Part shown: positions 1 through 6,877 of the stretch, piece after piece
Layout: each line of letters begins with the position of its first letter
How positions within the stretch are numbered: position 1 is the first letter of the stretch
Assembly: GCA_034506255.1 (NCBI GenBank)
Contig: JAPDPX010000001.1
Location: 1-64,000, forward strand
DNA: 64,000 bases
Direction of reading: 5' to 3'
Origin: a candidate division KSB1 bacterium
GTDB taxonomy: Bacteria; Zhuqueibacterota; Zhuqueibacteria; Zhuqueibacterales; Zhuqueibacteraceae
The notes under the pieces: model-generated
What the model was told of the DNA's origin: nothing
Seen by the model: only the letters and a program-made list of their open reading frames with translations
The model's database searches: none
Program-made: the position numbers and the translations under genes

Positions 1-233
1 TGGTTGAGAATGCCATTCGACCGGTGGCATTGGGTCGCAAGAATTATCTCTTTGCCGGCTCGCATGAAGGCGCCAAACGCGCCGCGATGATTTACACCCT
101 GGTGGCCACCGCCAAGCTGCATCAGGTTGAACCCCTGGCTTATCTGCGCGATATTCTCAGCCGCCTGCCCGACCATCCCATCACCCAGATCGCCGCGCTG
201 CTTCCGCAAAACTGGCGCACGCCGACTGCTTGA
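1..233 (+). pseudogene. IS66-family transposase, C-terminal fragment
   Basis: The frame is open from the left edge of the window (reading VENAIRPVALGRKNYLF) to a stop at 231-233. The motif ENAIRPVALGRKNYLFAGSHEG followed by a helical tail and HPITQIAALLPQNW is the characteristic end of IS66-type DDE transposases (established family knowledge). Only about 75 residues are visible. The rest may lie outside the window, so I cannot tell whether the element is intact. No IS66 accessory ORF or clear terminal inverted repeat is visible after the stop. It borders the integron-like region. Confidence 0.85.
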
Positions 234-613
234 GATTGGGCCCTGTCCCAGTCGCACGAGGCTTGATGATTTGATATTTCCTGCCACCAGCGTATTCTCC
301 CCCGCTGTCGCTCGTTCGCTGCAATACTGCTCCCTGTCCGGCGAGGGCCTTTCTCGGAAGATCTATCCCGGCCACAGGGCCGTTATCTGAATTGCCATTC
401 GGTTGCCATTTCCGGCTGGTCGCCACAAAAGCGCGCTGGAAAAAGTTCGAAAATACCTCTTGCTGCGGTAAGCTTCAAGATGGGTTCACCGGGTGGATAC
501 TTTGATAGAGCGTGCCACCGACCCAAGTGGTCAAAGCGACCACTGAGAGCCACAGTGAGACCAGAAGTATTCGATCGCGAGCAGTCACGTTCGATCCATC
601 GCATTCTTGAACG
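234..613. other. Non-coding junction between IS66 end and cassette array
   Basis: No convincing gene is present. The stretch holds the sequence after the IS66 stop, one copy of the ~115 bp repeat D (387-500), and about 110 bp that should be the start of a further cassette, since a core site RYYYAAC (GCCTAAC) begins at 614. Short open frames here do not resemble proteins I know. Confidence 0.5.
387..500 (+). repeat. Repeat D, copy 1
   Basis: About 114 bp that recurs, nearly identical, at 5445-5560. Both copies start at CTGAATTGCCATTCGG and end at GGTTCACCGGGTGGATAC, with a few scattered substitutions and a 2 bp length difference. The sequences on either side differ completely, so the boundaries are sharp. 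The two copies bracket the cassette array in direct orientation. Nature unknown: it could be a small non-autonomous element or a fragment of a larger repeat. Confidence 0.85.
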
Positions 614-744
614 GCCTAACGGGCAGGCTGTGCGGCGCTGGCGCGCTCAGCGACCTCCACAGCCGAAGCCAAAAACCTTTGAACTTTGCACGATTTGAAT
701 TTCGTCCCGGCGCGGCAGCGTCCGCCACCAGCCGCTTGTTAGCA
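614..744 (-). other. attC site of ORF-less cassette
   Basis: On the minus strand the site starts with TGCTAAC (R'') and ends with a canonical R' box GTTAGGC (plus-strand GCCTAAC at 614-620). Imperfectly complementary inner boxes (GGCTGGTGGCGG against the stretch around CCGCACAGCC) sit between. At 131 bp it is at the long end of the attC range. Confidence 0.65.
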
Positions 745-1321
745 CAATTGTGTTTTCACGTGTTTCAGCAAGCCAGCGTTCGACTGAGCTCACGCCGAAG
801 TCGGCAAACAGGACGTTCTGCCGAACTCGACAGGACGTTTCTTTAAGCACTCTCGCCAACTTGCCATCTTCGCACGCCTCGCCCGCCAGGGCAAGTTGGC
901 GAGGGTGCCACCTTCTCTGTCAAAGGTTTGCCCGCGCAGCGGGGAAACCGGAAGACCGCCGAGCCAGCGCCAAGAACTTTTTGGCGGGTCAAAGAGCCGT
1001 CAGCAAAACCCGGCGTTTATGATTTCAAATCAACATAAGCTGCTTCACGAATCTCGTTAGCAGCTTGCAAATCGTGTCGTCTCTTATTTCTCTTCGTTAG
1101 CACTCGGATATGTTCGTCAGCTCATGAGCCAACTCATCGTCAGCATTTAGACCTCGACAAGCTCGGTCGAGTCGATATGATCGTTAAGCTCATGCACGAA
1201 TCTTTCTCGCGCGGCCAGGACGGCAGGGGAGGGCGCGAGCAGGACGCGTCGTAGCGCGCTTACGATCTTTAAGATTCATCACGAACTCATTGCCAACCAT
1301 CTACATCTTATTTTTTTCGCG
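745..1321 (-). other. Cassette without a recognisable gene
   Basis: The 577 bp between two attC sites has no minus-strand ORF that looks real; short frames (for example one starting at 859) run into the attC. It contains a strong inverted repeat, 848-865 against 890-907 (CTCGCCAACTTGCC arm, one mismatch over 18 bp, 24 nt loop), and two GTTAGCA strings near 1050-1100 that may be decayed core sites. ORF-less cassettes can carry promoters or small RNAs; nothing here proves either. Confidence 0.5.
848..907. repeat. Long inverted repeat in the ORF-less cassette
   Basis: Two 18 nt arms, CACTCTCGCCAACTTGCC and GGCAAGTTGGCGAGGGTG, are complementary apart from one mismatch, around a 24 nt loop. The DNA or RNA would fold into a stable hairpin. 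There is no T-run directly after it on either strand, so it is not a classical terminator. Confidence 0.7.
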
Positions 1322-1398
1322 AGCTAACGCTCCGGTTCAGCGGCCCGCGTAGGCGGGCAAGCCCGCCGGAGCGGGTCCGCTGCAACCGGTTGTTGGAC
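1322..1398 (-). other. attC site of hydrolase/kinase cassette
   Basis: On the minus strand the site runs from R'' GTCCAAC to R' GTTAGCT. The inner arms CCGGTTGCAGCGG and CCGCTGAACCGG pair with an unpaired extra base, the asymmetry typical of attC, and a GC-rich central stem (GGCGGGC/GCCCGCC) closes the hairpin. Length is 77 bp. This is the clearest attC in the array. Confidence 0.9.
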
Positions 1399-1479
1399 GG
1401 CTCTCTTGACCCGGGACGGATAGTGGCATCGTCTTTCAGGACGACCGTGTTTAGTTCTCACCAAGTCGCGTTCTGGTCC

Positions 1480-2595
1480 TCATCGTTGCAGAATGCCCAA
1501 CGCTTGCAATTCCCTCACGAGCGTGGTGTTGAAGCGATCGGCTTCCTCGAAGGGGATGTTGTGCGCGGACTCGTCGAACCAGATCAGGCGCTTCAAAGGC
1601 GCCTTCAGATGACCGAAATACGTGGATGCGATTTCGCTGTCAGTGTGGCGATCGTATCGACCGAGAAAGAAGAGGACCGGTACATCTAAGGCGGGCACGT
1701 CGCGGGCGAGATCGAGCTTGAGCAGCTCGTCGTGCATCGCCTCAAGGGAGACGTTATTAGCGCGAATGAAGCGAGGGATCTCCCACGGCGTGACCAAGCC
1801 GCGGAAGATGCCGCAGAATGCCACCCAGAAGCGGTTGGGCTCCTGGTGAAACAGACCACCGTATTCCTTGACGAGTTCCTCGACTGCAAAAGCTTCCTTG
1901 GCGCTGTCGAACGGTGGCGCGCCGATCGCTTCAAGTCGGCGAAGCATCTTCTCGTCACCGCGCCTAGCTGCTTCCTTCTTTAAGAAAGTGTACTCGGCGA
2001 CGTGTGCCTCGCGCATGGACACGATCTGATTGACGCCGACGAATGCAGACACCTTCTCTGGATGCGCGCGGGCGTATAGCATGCCGAGCGCGCTTCCCCA
2101 CGAGTGCCCGACGAGAACTACCCGATCCCGTCTGAGAGTCCGCATCAGATGATCTACGACCGAATCGAGGTCCGCAAGATGTCGTGCGACCGTTAGCAGG
2201 CTGGGGTTAGCCTGGTCGCTGAAGGAACGTCCGGCGCCGCGCTGGTCCCAGTAGACCACGACGAAATGATTTTCTATCTCACTGTTGTAGTAGCGGAATA
2301 GCGGACGTTCAGCCCCACCTGGGCCGCCGTGAAGCCAAAGCATTACCGGCGCGCGGCTGTCGGCACCGCGCACATGCAGGTAGAGCTCGGCGCCGTCCAC
2401 GGAGAGGTATTCGGCGGAGTCGAGGGCGCCAGGCGACGTGACCGCTCCAAGAGATGAGCAGGATACGGCGCAGGCGATGACGACGGCCACGAACCCAACG
2501 GACAGGACAAGCGTCCGCCACAACGGTGTTGGAATAATCTGACTAGGCATCGTGATATTCGCCATGTGATCAACGCCGTAAAGTCGTGACTTCAT
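1480..2595 (-). CDS. Alpha/beta hydrolase, proline iminopeptidase-like (cassette gene)
   Basis: A 371-residue hydrolase. After an N-terminal hydrophobic segment with a possible lipobox (ACAVSC, Cys46) come an HGGPGG oxyanion loop (89-94), the nucleophile elbow GHSWG (Ser165), an acidic residue in LGRYDRHTD (Asp315) and His345 in ESAHN. This is the S33 proline iminopeptidase/epoxide hydrolase-like arrangement. The substrate cannot be told; such hydrolases are common cassette cargo. The first codon overlaps the stop of the upstream kinase gene as ATGA (2592-2595), so the two are probably translationally coupled and share one cassette. An internal ATG at 2565 is an alternative start. The stop lies 81 bp before the attC. 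Confidence 0.85.
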   Translation of the reverse strand: MKSRLYGVDHMANITMPSQIIPTPLWRTLVLSVGFVAVVIACAVSCSSLGAVTSPGALDSAEYLSVDGAELYLHVRGADSRAPVMLWLHGGPGGAERPLFRYYNSEIENHFVVVYWDQRGAGRSFSDQANPSLLTVARHLADLDSVVDHLMRTLRRDRVVLVGHSWGSALGMLYARAHPEKVSAFVGVNQIVSMREAHVAEYTFLKKEAARRGDEKMLRRLEAIGAPPFDSAKEAFAVEELVKEYGGLFHQEPNRFWVAFCGIFRGLVTPWEIPRFIRANNVSLEAMHDELLKLDLARDVPALDVPVLFFLGRYDRHTDSEIASTYFGHLKAPLKRLIWFDESAHNIPFEEADRFNTTLVRELQALGILQR

Positions 2596-3104
2596 CGCTG
2601 CTCAAGGCGAAGCAAGAGCGTCGCGACGAGATCCGTCGGCGTTGCCGACACATCAAAGGGTTCACCCAGACTACCACTACCCCTCTTAAACAAGACCTGG
2701 CGTTCTTCCTCGACAGTCCGCCGTTCGAACTCCTGCTCGTCGAGTGCGCGTGCACTTTGACGGCGCTGGATTCGCCGAAGATTCTCGTCAAGCGGAAGGG
2801 TCAGCAGAAAACAGCGGATGACGGCGTCAGCGTCGACATCGAGAAGCCTATCGCGCAAGTCGTCGAGCTCCTCGGGCGTTCGCCAGAGGTGGTTGATGAC
2901 GAAATGGCGGTAGCCATGCCGCCGGCCGTGTGCGACGAGCAACGCGATCGCCGCGTGCAAATAGGCAAGCTCATCGACTGGCGGCGGGTTTGTCGCAACG
3001 AGGTGGTCGCCGTCTAGCATCACACACTGGTCGATGCTCTCGGTGAGTGCCTCGGCGAGTGTTGACTTTCCGATGCCGAGCGGTCCATTCAGGATGATGA
3101 TCAT
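2592..3104 (-). CDS. Small P-loop kinase/AAA-type nucleotide-binding protein (cassette gene)
   Basis: A 170-residue protein that opens with the Walker A loop GPLGIGKST (residues 7-15), then LDGDHL, an NHLW segment and an Arg-rich lid (LRRIQRRQSAR). The size and layout match the shikimate/gluconate/chloramphenicol phosphotransferase-like kinases. The phosphate acceptor is unknown. The gene begins about 70 bp inside the cassette boundary (attC end at 3176) and couples to the hydrolase by an ATGA overlap. A role in drug modification is possible from context but is not shown by the sequence. Confidence 0.75.
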   Translation of the reverse strand: MIIILNGPLGIGKSTLAEALTESIDQCVMLDGDHLVATNPPPVDELAYLHAAIALLVAHGRRHGYRHFVINHLWRTPEELDDLRDRLLDVDADAVIRCFLLTLPLDENLRRIQRRQSARALDEQEFERRTVEEERQVLFKRGSGSLGEPFDVSATPTDLVATLLLRLEQR

Positions 3105-3175
3105 GCGTGATTCGTTCGTCGAGACTGCCAGGCGAAAACAGACGAACCCGATTGCTGGGGTAAAGTCGTCACGCC

Positions 3176-3245
3176 GCCCAACGGTCGGGTTCAGCCGCGT
3201 TGCGGAGCGCAGCGGAGCAACGTCGGCTGCAACCCGGTGTTAGCC
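3176..3245 (-). other. attC site of VOC cassette
   Basis: On the minus strand the site runs from R'' GGCTAAC to R' GTTGGGC, a perfect GTTRRRY match. Inner arms GGGTTGCAGCCG and CGGCTGAACCC pair with one extrahelical base, and a TTGCTCCGCTGCGCTCCGCAA stem closes the top. Length is 70 bp. It starts 7 bp beyond the VOC stop codon. Confidence 0.9.
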
Positions 3246-3251
3246 GCCCCG

Positions 3252-3710
3252 TTAGTTTGACCACGATTGTAGCTCGATGATATTGCCTTCTGGGTCGGTG
3301 ACGTAGCACCAAGTTACTTTTGCACCAGTCGCAACGTGCAAGGTCACAATTTCACCGATTGCGTGGCCACCCGCCTGTAAAACCGCCTTTTGAGCGGCTG
3401 CTACATCATCAACCGAAAAGGCAATATGCCCAAAGCCTGGCCGATTCACGGCGGTTTTACCCCGACTTTCAAGAATGTTGTAGTTGAAAATCTCTAGCGT
3501 GGGACCGTTATCATCGTAGCCAGGTAATCGCAGATGTACACCGCGCAGATGTGCGCCTGGAATCCCCGTCCCCGCTTCGAGTTTCTCGCCTTGAAAGTCG
3601 CGTTCTGGCGGAACGGGAACGCACCCAAAAACTTGCTGGTAGAAGTTGGCAAGCGCCCGCCAATCTTCGGCGATGAGATTTGTGTGAACATATTTCGCAG
3701 CAATATTCAT
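3252..3710 (-). CDS. Glyoxalase/bleomycin-resistance (VOC) family protein (cassette gene)
   Basis: A 152-residue VOC-fold protein made of two beta-alpha-beta-beta-beta modules: YVHTNLIAEDWRALANFY at the N-terminus, then GFGHIAFSVDDV and a closing TDPEGNIIELQSW. VOC proteins bind a divalent metal and include glyoxalase I, dioxygenases, and fosfomycin or bleomycin resistance proteins; the substrate here is open. VOC genes are frequent integron cassettes. The ATG at 3710 is preferred over the upstream frame start (3761) because AGGAAACACTACG gives a good ribosome site before it. The stop nearly abuts the attC. Confidence 0.85.
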   Translation of the reverse strand: MNIAAKYVHTNLIAEDWRALANFYQQVFGCVPVPPERDFQGEKLEAGTGIPGAHLRGVHLRLPGYDDNGPTLEIFNYNILESRGKTAVNRPGFGHIAFSVDDVAAAQKAVLQAGGHAIGEIVTLHVATGAKVTWCYVTDPEGNIIELQSWSN

Positions 3711-3805
3711 CGTAGTGTTTCCTGTAGGTTGCTTGCTATACAAGGTGGCTTCTGAGTGCAACGGAATAGCATGAAGGTTACCGACCGTCGTAATTGCAAC
3801 GAGGC

Positions 3806-3870
3806 GGCTAACGTAAAGCTAAGGGGCGCGGCGGCTTTTTGCCGCGTCCCGCTTGAGCGCCATGTTATGC
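3806..3870 (-). other. attC site of beta-lactamase cassette
   Basis: On the minus strand the site runs from R'' GCATAAC to R' GTTAGCC, with inner stem GCGCGGCGGC/GCCGC and the CGCTCAAGCGGGA segment common in mobile-integron attCs. Length is 65 bp. It overlaps the stop region of the beta-lactamase gene, so the ORF fills the cassette almost completely. Confidence 0.85.
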
Positions 3871-3871
3871 A

Positions 3872-4660
3872 TCATTCGATGACTCCTTTTGTTTGCAATG
3901 CTTCTCGCGTCAGCTTCTGGCGCAGGGGCAGGTCCATTTCGTCATGGACTGCCAGGTTCGTGGCAAAAAACCACACATCCTTTGACGTTTCTACGTAGCC
4001 TACATACCAGCCGATTTGCGGCTTTACTCTCGCTGCCCAGCCTGTCTTAGCTCGCAACGTGAAAGCCGGGGTTTGCTCTACAAGCATGATTTGTCGTAGC
4101 GTTTCGTAAGACGATGTGCTGAATGGGAGAGAGCGCTGATAAACTTTTTTGAGGAATTCCACTTGTTCTATTGCGCTGATTTCAAGTGAACCATCAAGCC
4201 AGAATGTTGTTTCCTCAAAAGGCTCGCGTAACTCACCGTAAGCTGACTTGCGTAGGTAATTTCGATACTTCTCCGCGCCGACCCGGCGTGCAAGCTCCTG
4301 AAAACACCAGACACAAGAAACCTTAAATGCACTTTCCAGCGTCTGGTCACGATTCCAATCTGGAAAATCGTAAGTACGCCCGTCCCACTTCAGCACGTCG
4401 TCTTTTCCCGAAATTGCTCTTTCTTCGAGTGAGATCAGCGTATTCAGTATCTTGAATGTAGATGCTGGCGAGAATCTATGGTTTGCACGGGGATCGTTGT
4501 GAATGAATGTCTGCCCGCCGTATAACGACGAAATCACAATAGTCCCGTCAATGCCTCGCTGGGCAAATAGCTTGGCGATTGCTTGGTCTTCAGCTACTGC
4601 TTGGCCAGAAAAAAGGAGGACAAAAAAGGTGATGAAGAACTTACACATGTGTTTATGCAT
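3872..4660 (-). CDS. Class D (OXA-type) beta-lactamase (cassette gene)
   Basis: A 262-residue periplasmic serine beta-lactamase. A signal peptide (KFFITFFVLLFSGQAVA) precedes the active-site STFK motif (Ser67-Lys70; the Lys is carbamylated in the family), SCV (115-117), the omega-loop Trp154 in FWLDGSL and KTG (205-207). The usual YGN motif reads YGE at 141-143. The start is ATG at 4660, which lies inside the GTTATGC core of the neighbouring attC; ATG 4648 is an alternative. The gene is visibly more AT-rich than the host genes. Expected activity is hydrolysis of penicillins; the spectrum cannot be predicted and the YGE change makes it less certain. The nearest OXA group is not identifiable without alignment. 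Confidence 0.9.
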   Translation of the reverse strand: MHKHMCKFFITFFVLLFSGQAVAEDQAIAKLFAQRGIDGTIVISSLYGGQTFIHNDPRANHRFSPASTFKILNTLISLEERAISGKDDVLKWDGRTYDFPDWNRDQTLESAFKVSCVWCFQELARRVGAEKYRNYLRKSAYGELREPFEETTFWLDGSLEISAIEQVEFLKKVYQRSLPFSTSSYETLRQIMLVEQTPAFTLRAKTGWAARVKPQIGWYVGYVETSKDVWFFATNLAVHDEMDLPLRQKLTREALQTKGVIE

Positions 4661-4778
4661 AACACCAGCATCAGCGGCAAGAAAACAGAGAGCCAAGTTT
4701 GATCGAAGGAGAAGCCATGAATCACCACAAACGAAATTTATGCCACTGTTTTCTTGTCCGCTGGATGCTGGGTTAGCC
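4657..4778 (-). other. attC site of DUF5919-like cassette
   Basis: On the minus strand the site runs from R'' GGCTAAC to R' GTTATGC. A long imperfect stem pairs CCAGCATCCAGCGGACAAG with CTTGCCGCTGATGCTGG and continues through AAAACAG/CTGTTTT. Length is 122 bp. Its last bases supply the ATG of the beta-lactamase gene. Confidence 0.85.
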
Positions 4779-4782
4779 CCAT

Positions 4783-5340
4783 TTATGCTTGACCTGTGTA
4801 TGCTTTCACTTCAAAGGGCTTTGCTGATTTCCACATGAATTCAAATTGATCTACAAAATATTCATACCATTTTCCATCACGTGTTGGTAATAAATCAAAA
4901 GCCGGTTCATTACCCCACCCAGTGACGTGAGGATAAATTTCGACAATTACTTGCCCAGTTGGACGACGCGCGTCAAAACTGTAGATTGCAAACGACGGCG
5001 GGTAAGGTAAAAGACGGACTTCGAATTTGCCCTTATTTGTACTGCCATTTCTTGACTGATATTGATATAAGTAAACTAAATCTTGAAAAGTAGCTTCGAG
5101 CTTAAAACGGTAATATTCCACATTAGGATCTTCGCTGCGCAGGTCTGAAATTTTCAACGCATTTGACGTCGGATCAACGACAAGAACACGTACCGTTGCT
5201 CCAACTGAAAGTCGCTCACGGATATTACTCAATTGTCTATTAACCGCAGTCGTAAGCGTCACGCCGCACATATCAATATTGTTTGCTGACTGAATATCAC
5301 TGCTGTCCGGTTTAAAATAGTAAAACAAGCTGTGCCGCGT
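4783..5340 (-). CDS. DUF5919-like protein, probably 5'-truncated (cassette gene)
   Basis: About 181 residues beginning FYYFKPDSSDIQSANNIDMCGVTL, with VRVLVVDPTSNALKISDLRSE in the middle and YPHVTGWGNEPAFDL plus WYEYFVDQFEFMWKSAK near the end. This matches my memory of the DUF5919 domain (phospholipase D-like fold, often C-terminal to another domain). No ATG or GTG starts it: the frame begins at a TTG (5328) and is open back to a stop near 5362. The N-terminus was therefore probably lost at a junction near 5340. The stop lies just before the attC. AT-rich compared with the host. Function unknown. Confidence 0.65.
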   Translation of the reverse strand, partial: TRHSLFYYFKPDSSDIQSANNIDMCGVTLTTAVNRQLSNIRERLSVGATVRVLVVDPTSNALKISDLRSEDPNVEYYRFKLEATFQDLVYLYQYQSRNGSTNKGKFEVRLLPYPPSFAIYSFDARRPTGQVIVEIYPHVTGWGNEPAFDLLPTRDGKWYEYFVDQFEFMWKSAKPFEVKAYTGQA

Positions 5341-5444
5341 TGTGGGATTTCTGCTGCGGGGCTAGCTTTCGATCAACGGCCAAGAGCAGAGCCGCAAGCG
5401 GCATGCGGACAAAAAAGTTCTCGCGCAGCAGTCGTTGTTGTTGG

Positions 5445-5560
5445 CTGAATTGCCATTCGGTTGCCATTTCCGGCTGGTCGCCACAAAAGCGCGCGCTGAA
5501 AAAAGTTCAAAAATATCTCTTACTGTGGCAAGCTTCAAGATGGGTTCACCGGGTGGATAC
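5445..5560 (+). repeat. Repeat D, copy 2
   Basis: Second, slightly diverged copy of the repeat at 387-500, in the same orientation. Its right boundary coincides with the point where the IS4-type transposase loses its normal C-terminus, so the repeat or a recombination at it has cut the transposase gene. Confidence 0.85.
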
Positions 5561-6623
5561 GAATATGTAACAGCGAGTATTGACACTTGGTTTGATACTT
5601 CAGGTATGCCAGCAGCAAATAAGTAATCATCGCAATCCAAATCTGCGTCATGACGGCATTCTCGGAGGTTCCGAAGAAGATTTTGATTTTGAGATGTTGT
5701 TTGATCCACTTAAAAAAGACCTCGATCTCCCAGCGGGCCTTGTAAATTTGTGCAATGGTCAATGCCGCCAAATGAAAGATGTTCGTCAAGAACTCGTATA
5801 CATTGCCGGTTGCAGGATCACGATAGACCACCAAGCGGAGTTCGATCGGGATATCGTCGGCTTTGGTGCCCGTGATGCAAATGACTTGATCTTTGAGAAT
5901 TCCTTGAGCACGAGCATGGTCGGTTAAGACGGGCAACCGATGATCAGGATTTCGCAGGACACGATAGCTCATGTTGTCTTTAGCGCGCGTGACAAAATAC
6001 GCTCCTTGTTCATCGATATGGTTGAGCCATTTGTAGTCAATCATGGCGCGATCGAACACCAAAATATCATCGGCTTCGATTTCAAGTGTGCGTGCGACCT
6101 TGATTTCATGGGTTTTCCCAGAGGTGATGTGCACAAAATCGGGAATTTGCCCGCGATGATCCAGGCGCGTATGAATCTTAATGGCGCCTTTGGTTTGACG
6201 AAACTTGGCCCACGGAAACGTGGCCAGACATAAACTGATCGTTGTGGCGTCAAAAGATTTTAGTGGATTCTTAAAACGAAAGTTGTGTTGCGGGACAAGG
6301 TCGCGGCAACGCGACAATATGGCTTCAAACAGGTCTTGATAGATGTGCCAATCGCGCTTGGCATTGGCATCGGCCAATGTCGAGTGGGAAACGCTCTGCA
6401 GGCCGAGATGATAAAAATAATTCTCTTTGTTGGCGAAGCTGACTTCGATATCACGCAAAGAAACTTTGCCGGTGACTTGGGCATAGCTCATGAGACCAAA
6501 CTGTGACCAGCACGTCATTTTGCGCGTCCGATAATCACCTTGATAGCGATCGACGCTCTGTTGGAAAGTGCGGCGAGGCATAAGTTTGAGAAATTGATTA
6601 TACACCGTGCTGAATTGTTGCAT
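5535..6623 (-). pseudogene. IS4-family DDE transposase, C-terminus replaced
   Basis: A 362-residue transposase with an N-terminal DUF4372-like region and catalytic residues Asp125 (FDATTIS), Asp191 (LVFDRAM) and Glu299 in YKARWEIEVFFKWIKQHLK, the Y-(2)-R-(3)-E-(6)-K signature of IS4. Reading is normal to about residue 350 (LKYQTKCQYS). The last dozen residues come from repeat D rather than from the family, which normally continues further. A strong ribosome site (AGGAGGCTCAAGCT) precedes the ATG. Right of the gene the element ends in unrecognised sequence; terminal inverted repeats were not found. It separates the integrase remnant from the cassettes. Confidence 0.85.
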
Positions 6624-6740
6624 AGCTTGAGCCTCCTGAAGTTTTGAGTTTCGGTTTTGTTGACATCAAAAATACGAAACGTGGCTTTGGGAGCTCAAGC
6701 TTTATTTCAAAAGGACGGTGAAAAGTTTAAGTTGGCTTCG

Positions 6741-6762
6741 TTATCCACAAGAGTGTGGATAA
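6741..6762. promoter_or_regulatory. Inverted pair of DnaA-box sequences
   Basis: TTATCCACA and TGTGGATAA form a perfect 9 bp inverted repeat around the loop AGAG. Each half equals the consensus DnaA box. It lies upstream of the IS4-type transposase. It could bind DnaA, or simply be a palindrome belonging to the insertion element's end. There is no dnaA, dnaN or AT-rich unwinding region nearby, so it is not evidence for oriC. Confidence 0.4.
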
Positions 6763-6877
6763 GTCACTCGCGAATCTCAAGGGTAACGTCATTGCCAATT
6801 TCAGATTGACCCCGGGAAAAATGGGCGCTTTTTGCCCTTTGGGCTATACGAAATGCGCTCAACCGGACAGCAGTGCG

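Noticed and set aside
647..859. A 70-codon minus-strand ORF as the gene of the ORF-less cassette
   Set aside because: Most of it lies inside the attC and its sequence is not protein-like.
2565..2620. A separate attC between the hydrolase and kinase genes
   Set aside because: The two genes overlap by four bases, leaving no room for a site; no RYYYAAC/GTTRRRY pair is present there.
6741..6762. Replication origin signalled by DnaA boxes
   Set aside because: Only two boxes, no AT-rich unwinding element and no dnaA, dnaN or gidA nearby; the boxes sit next to an insertion element.
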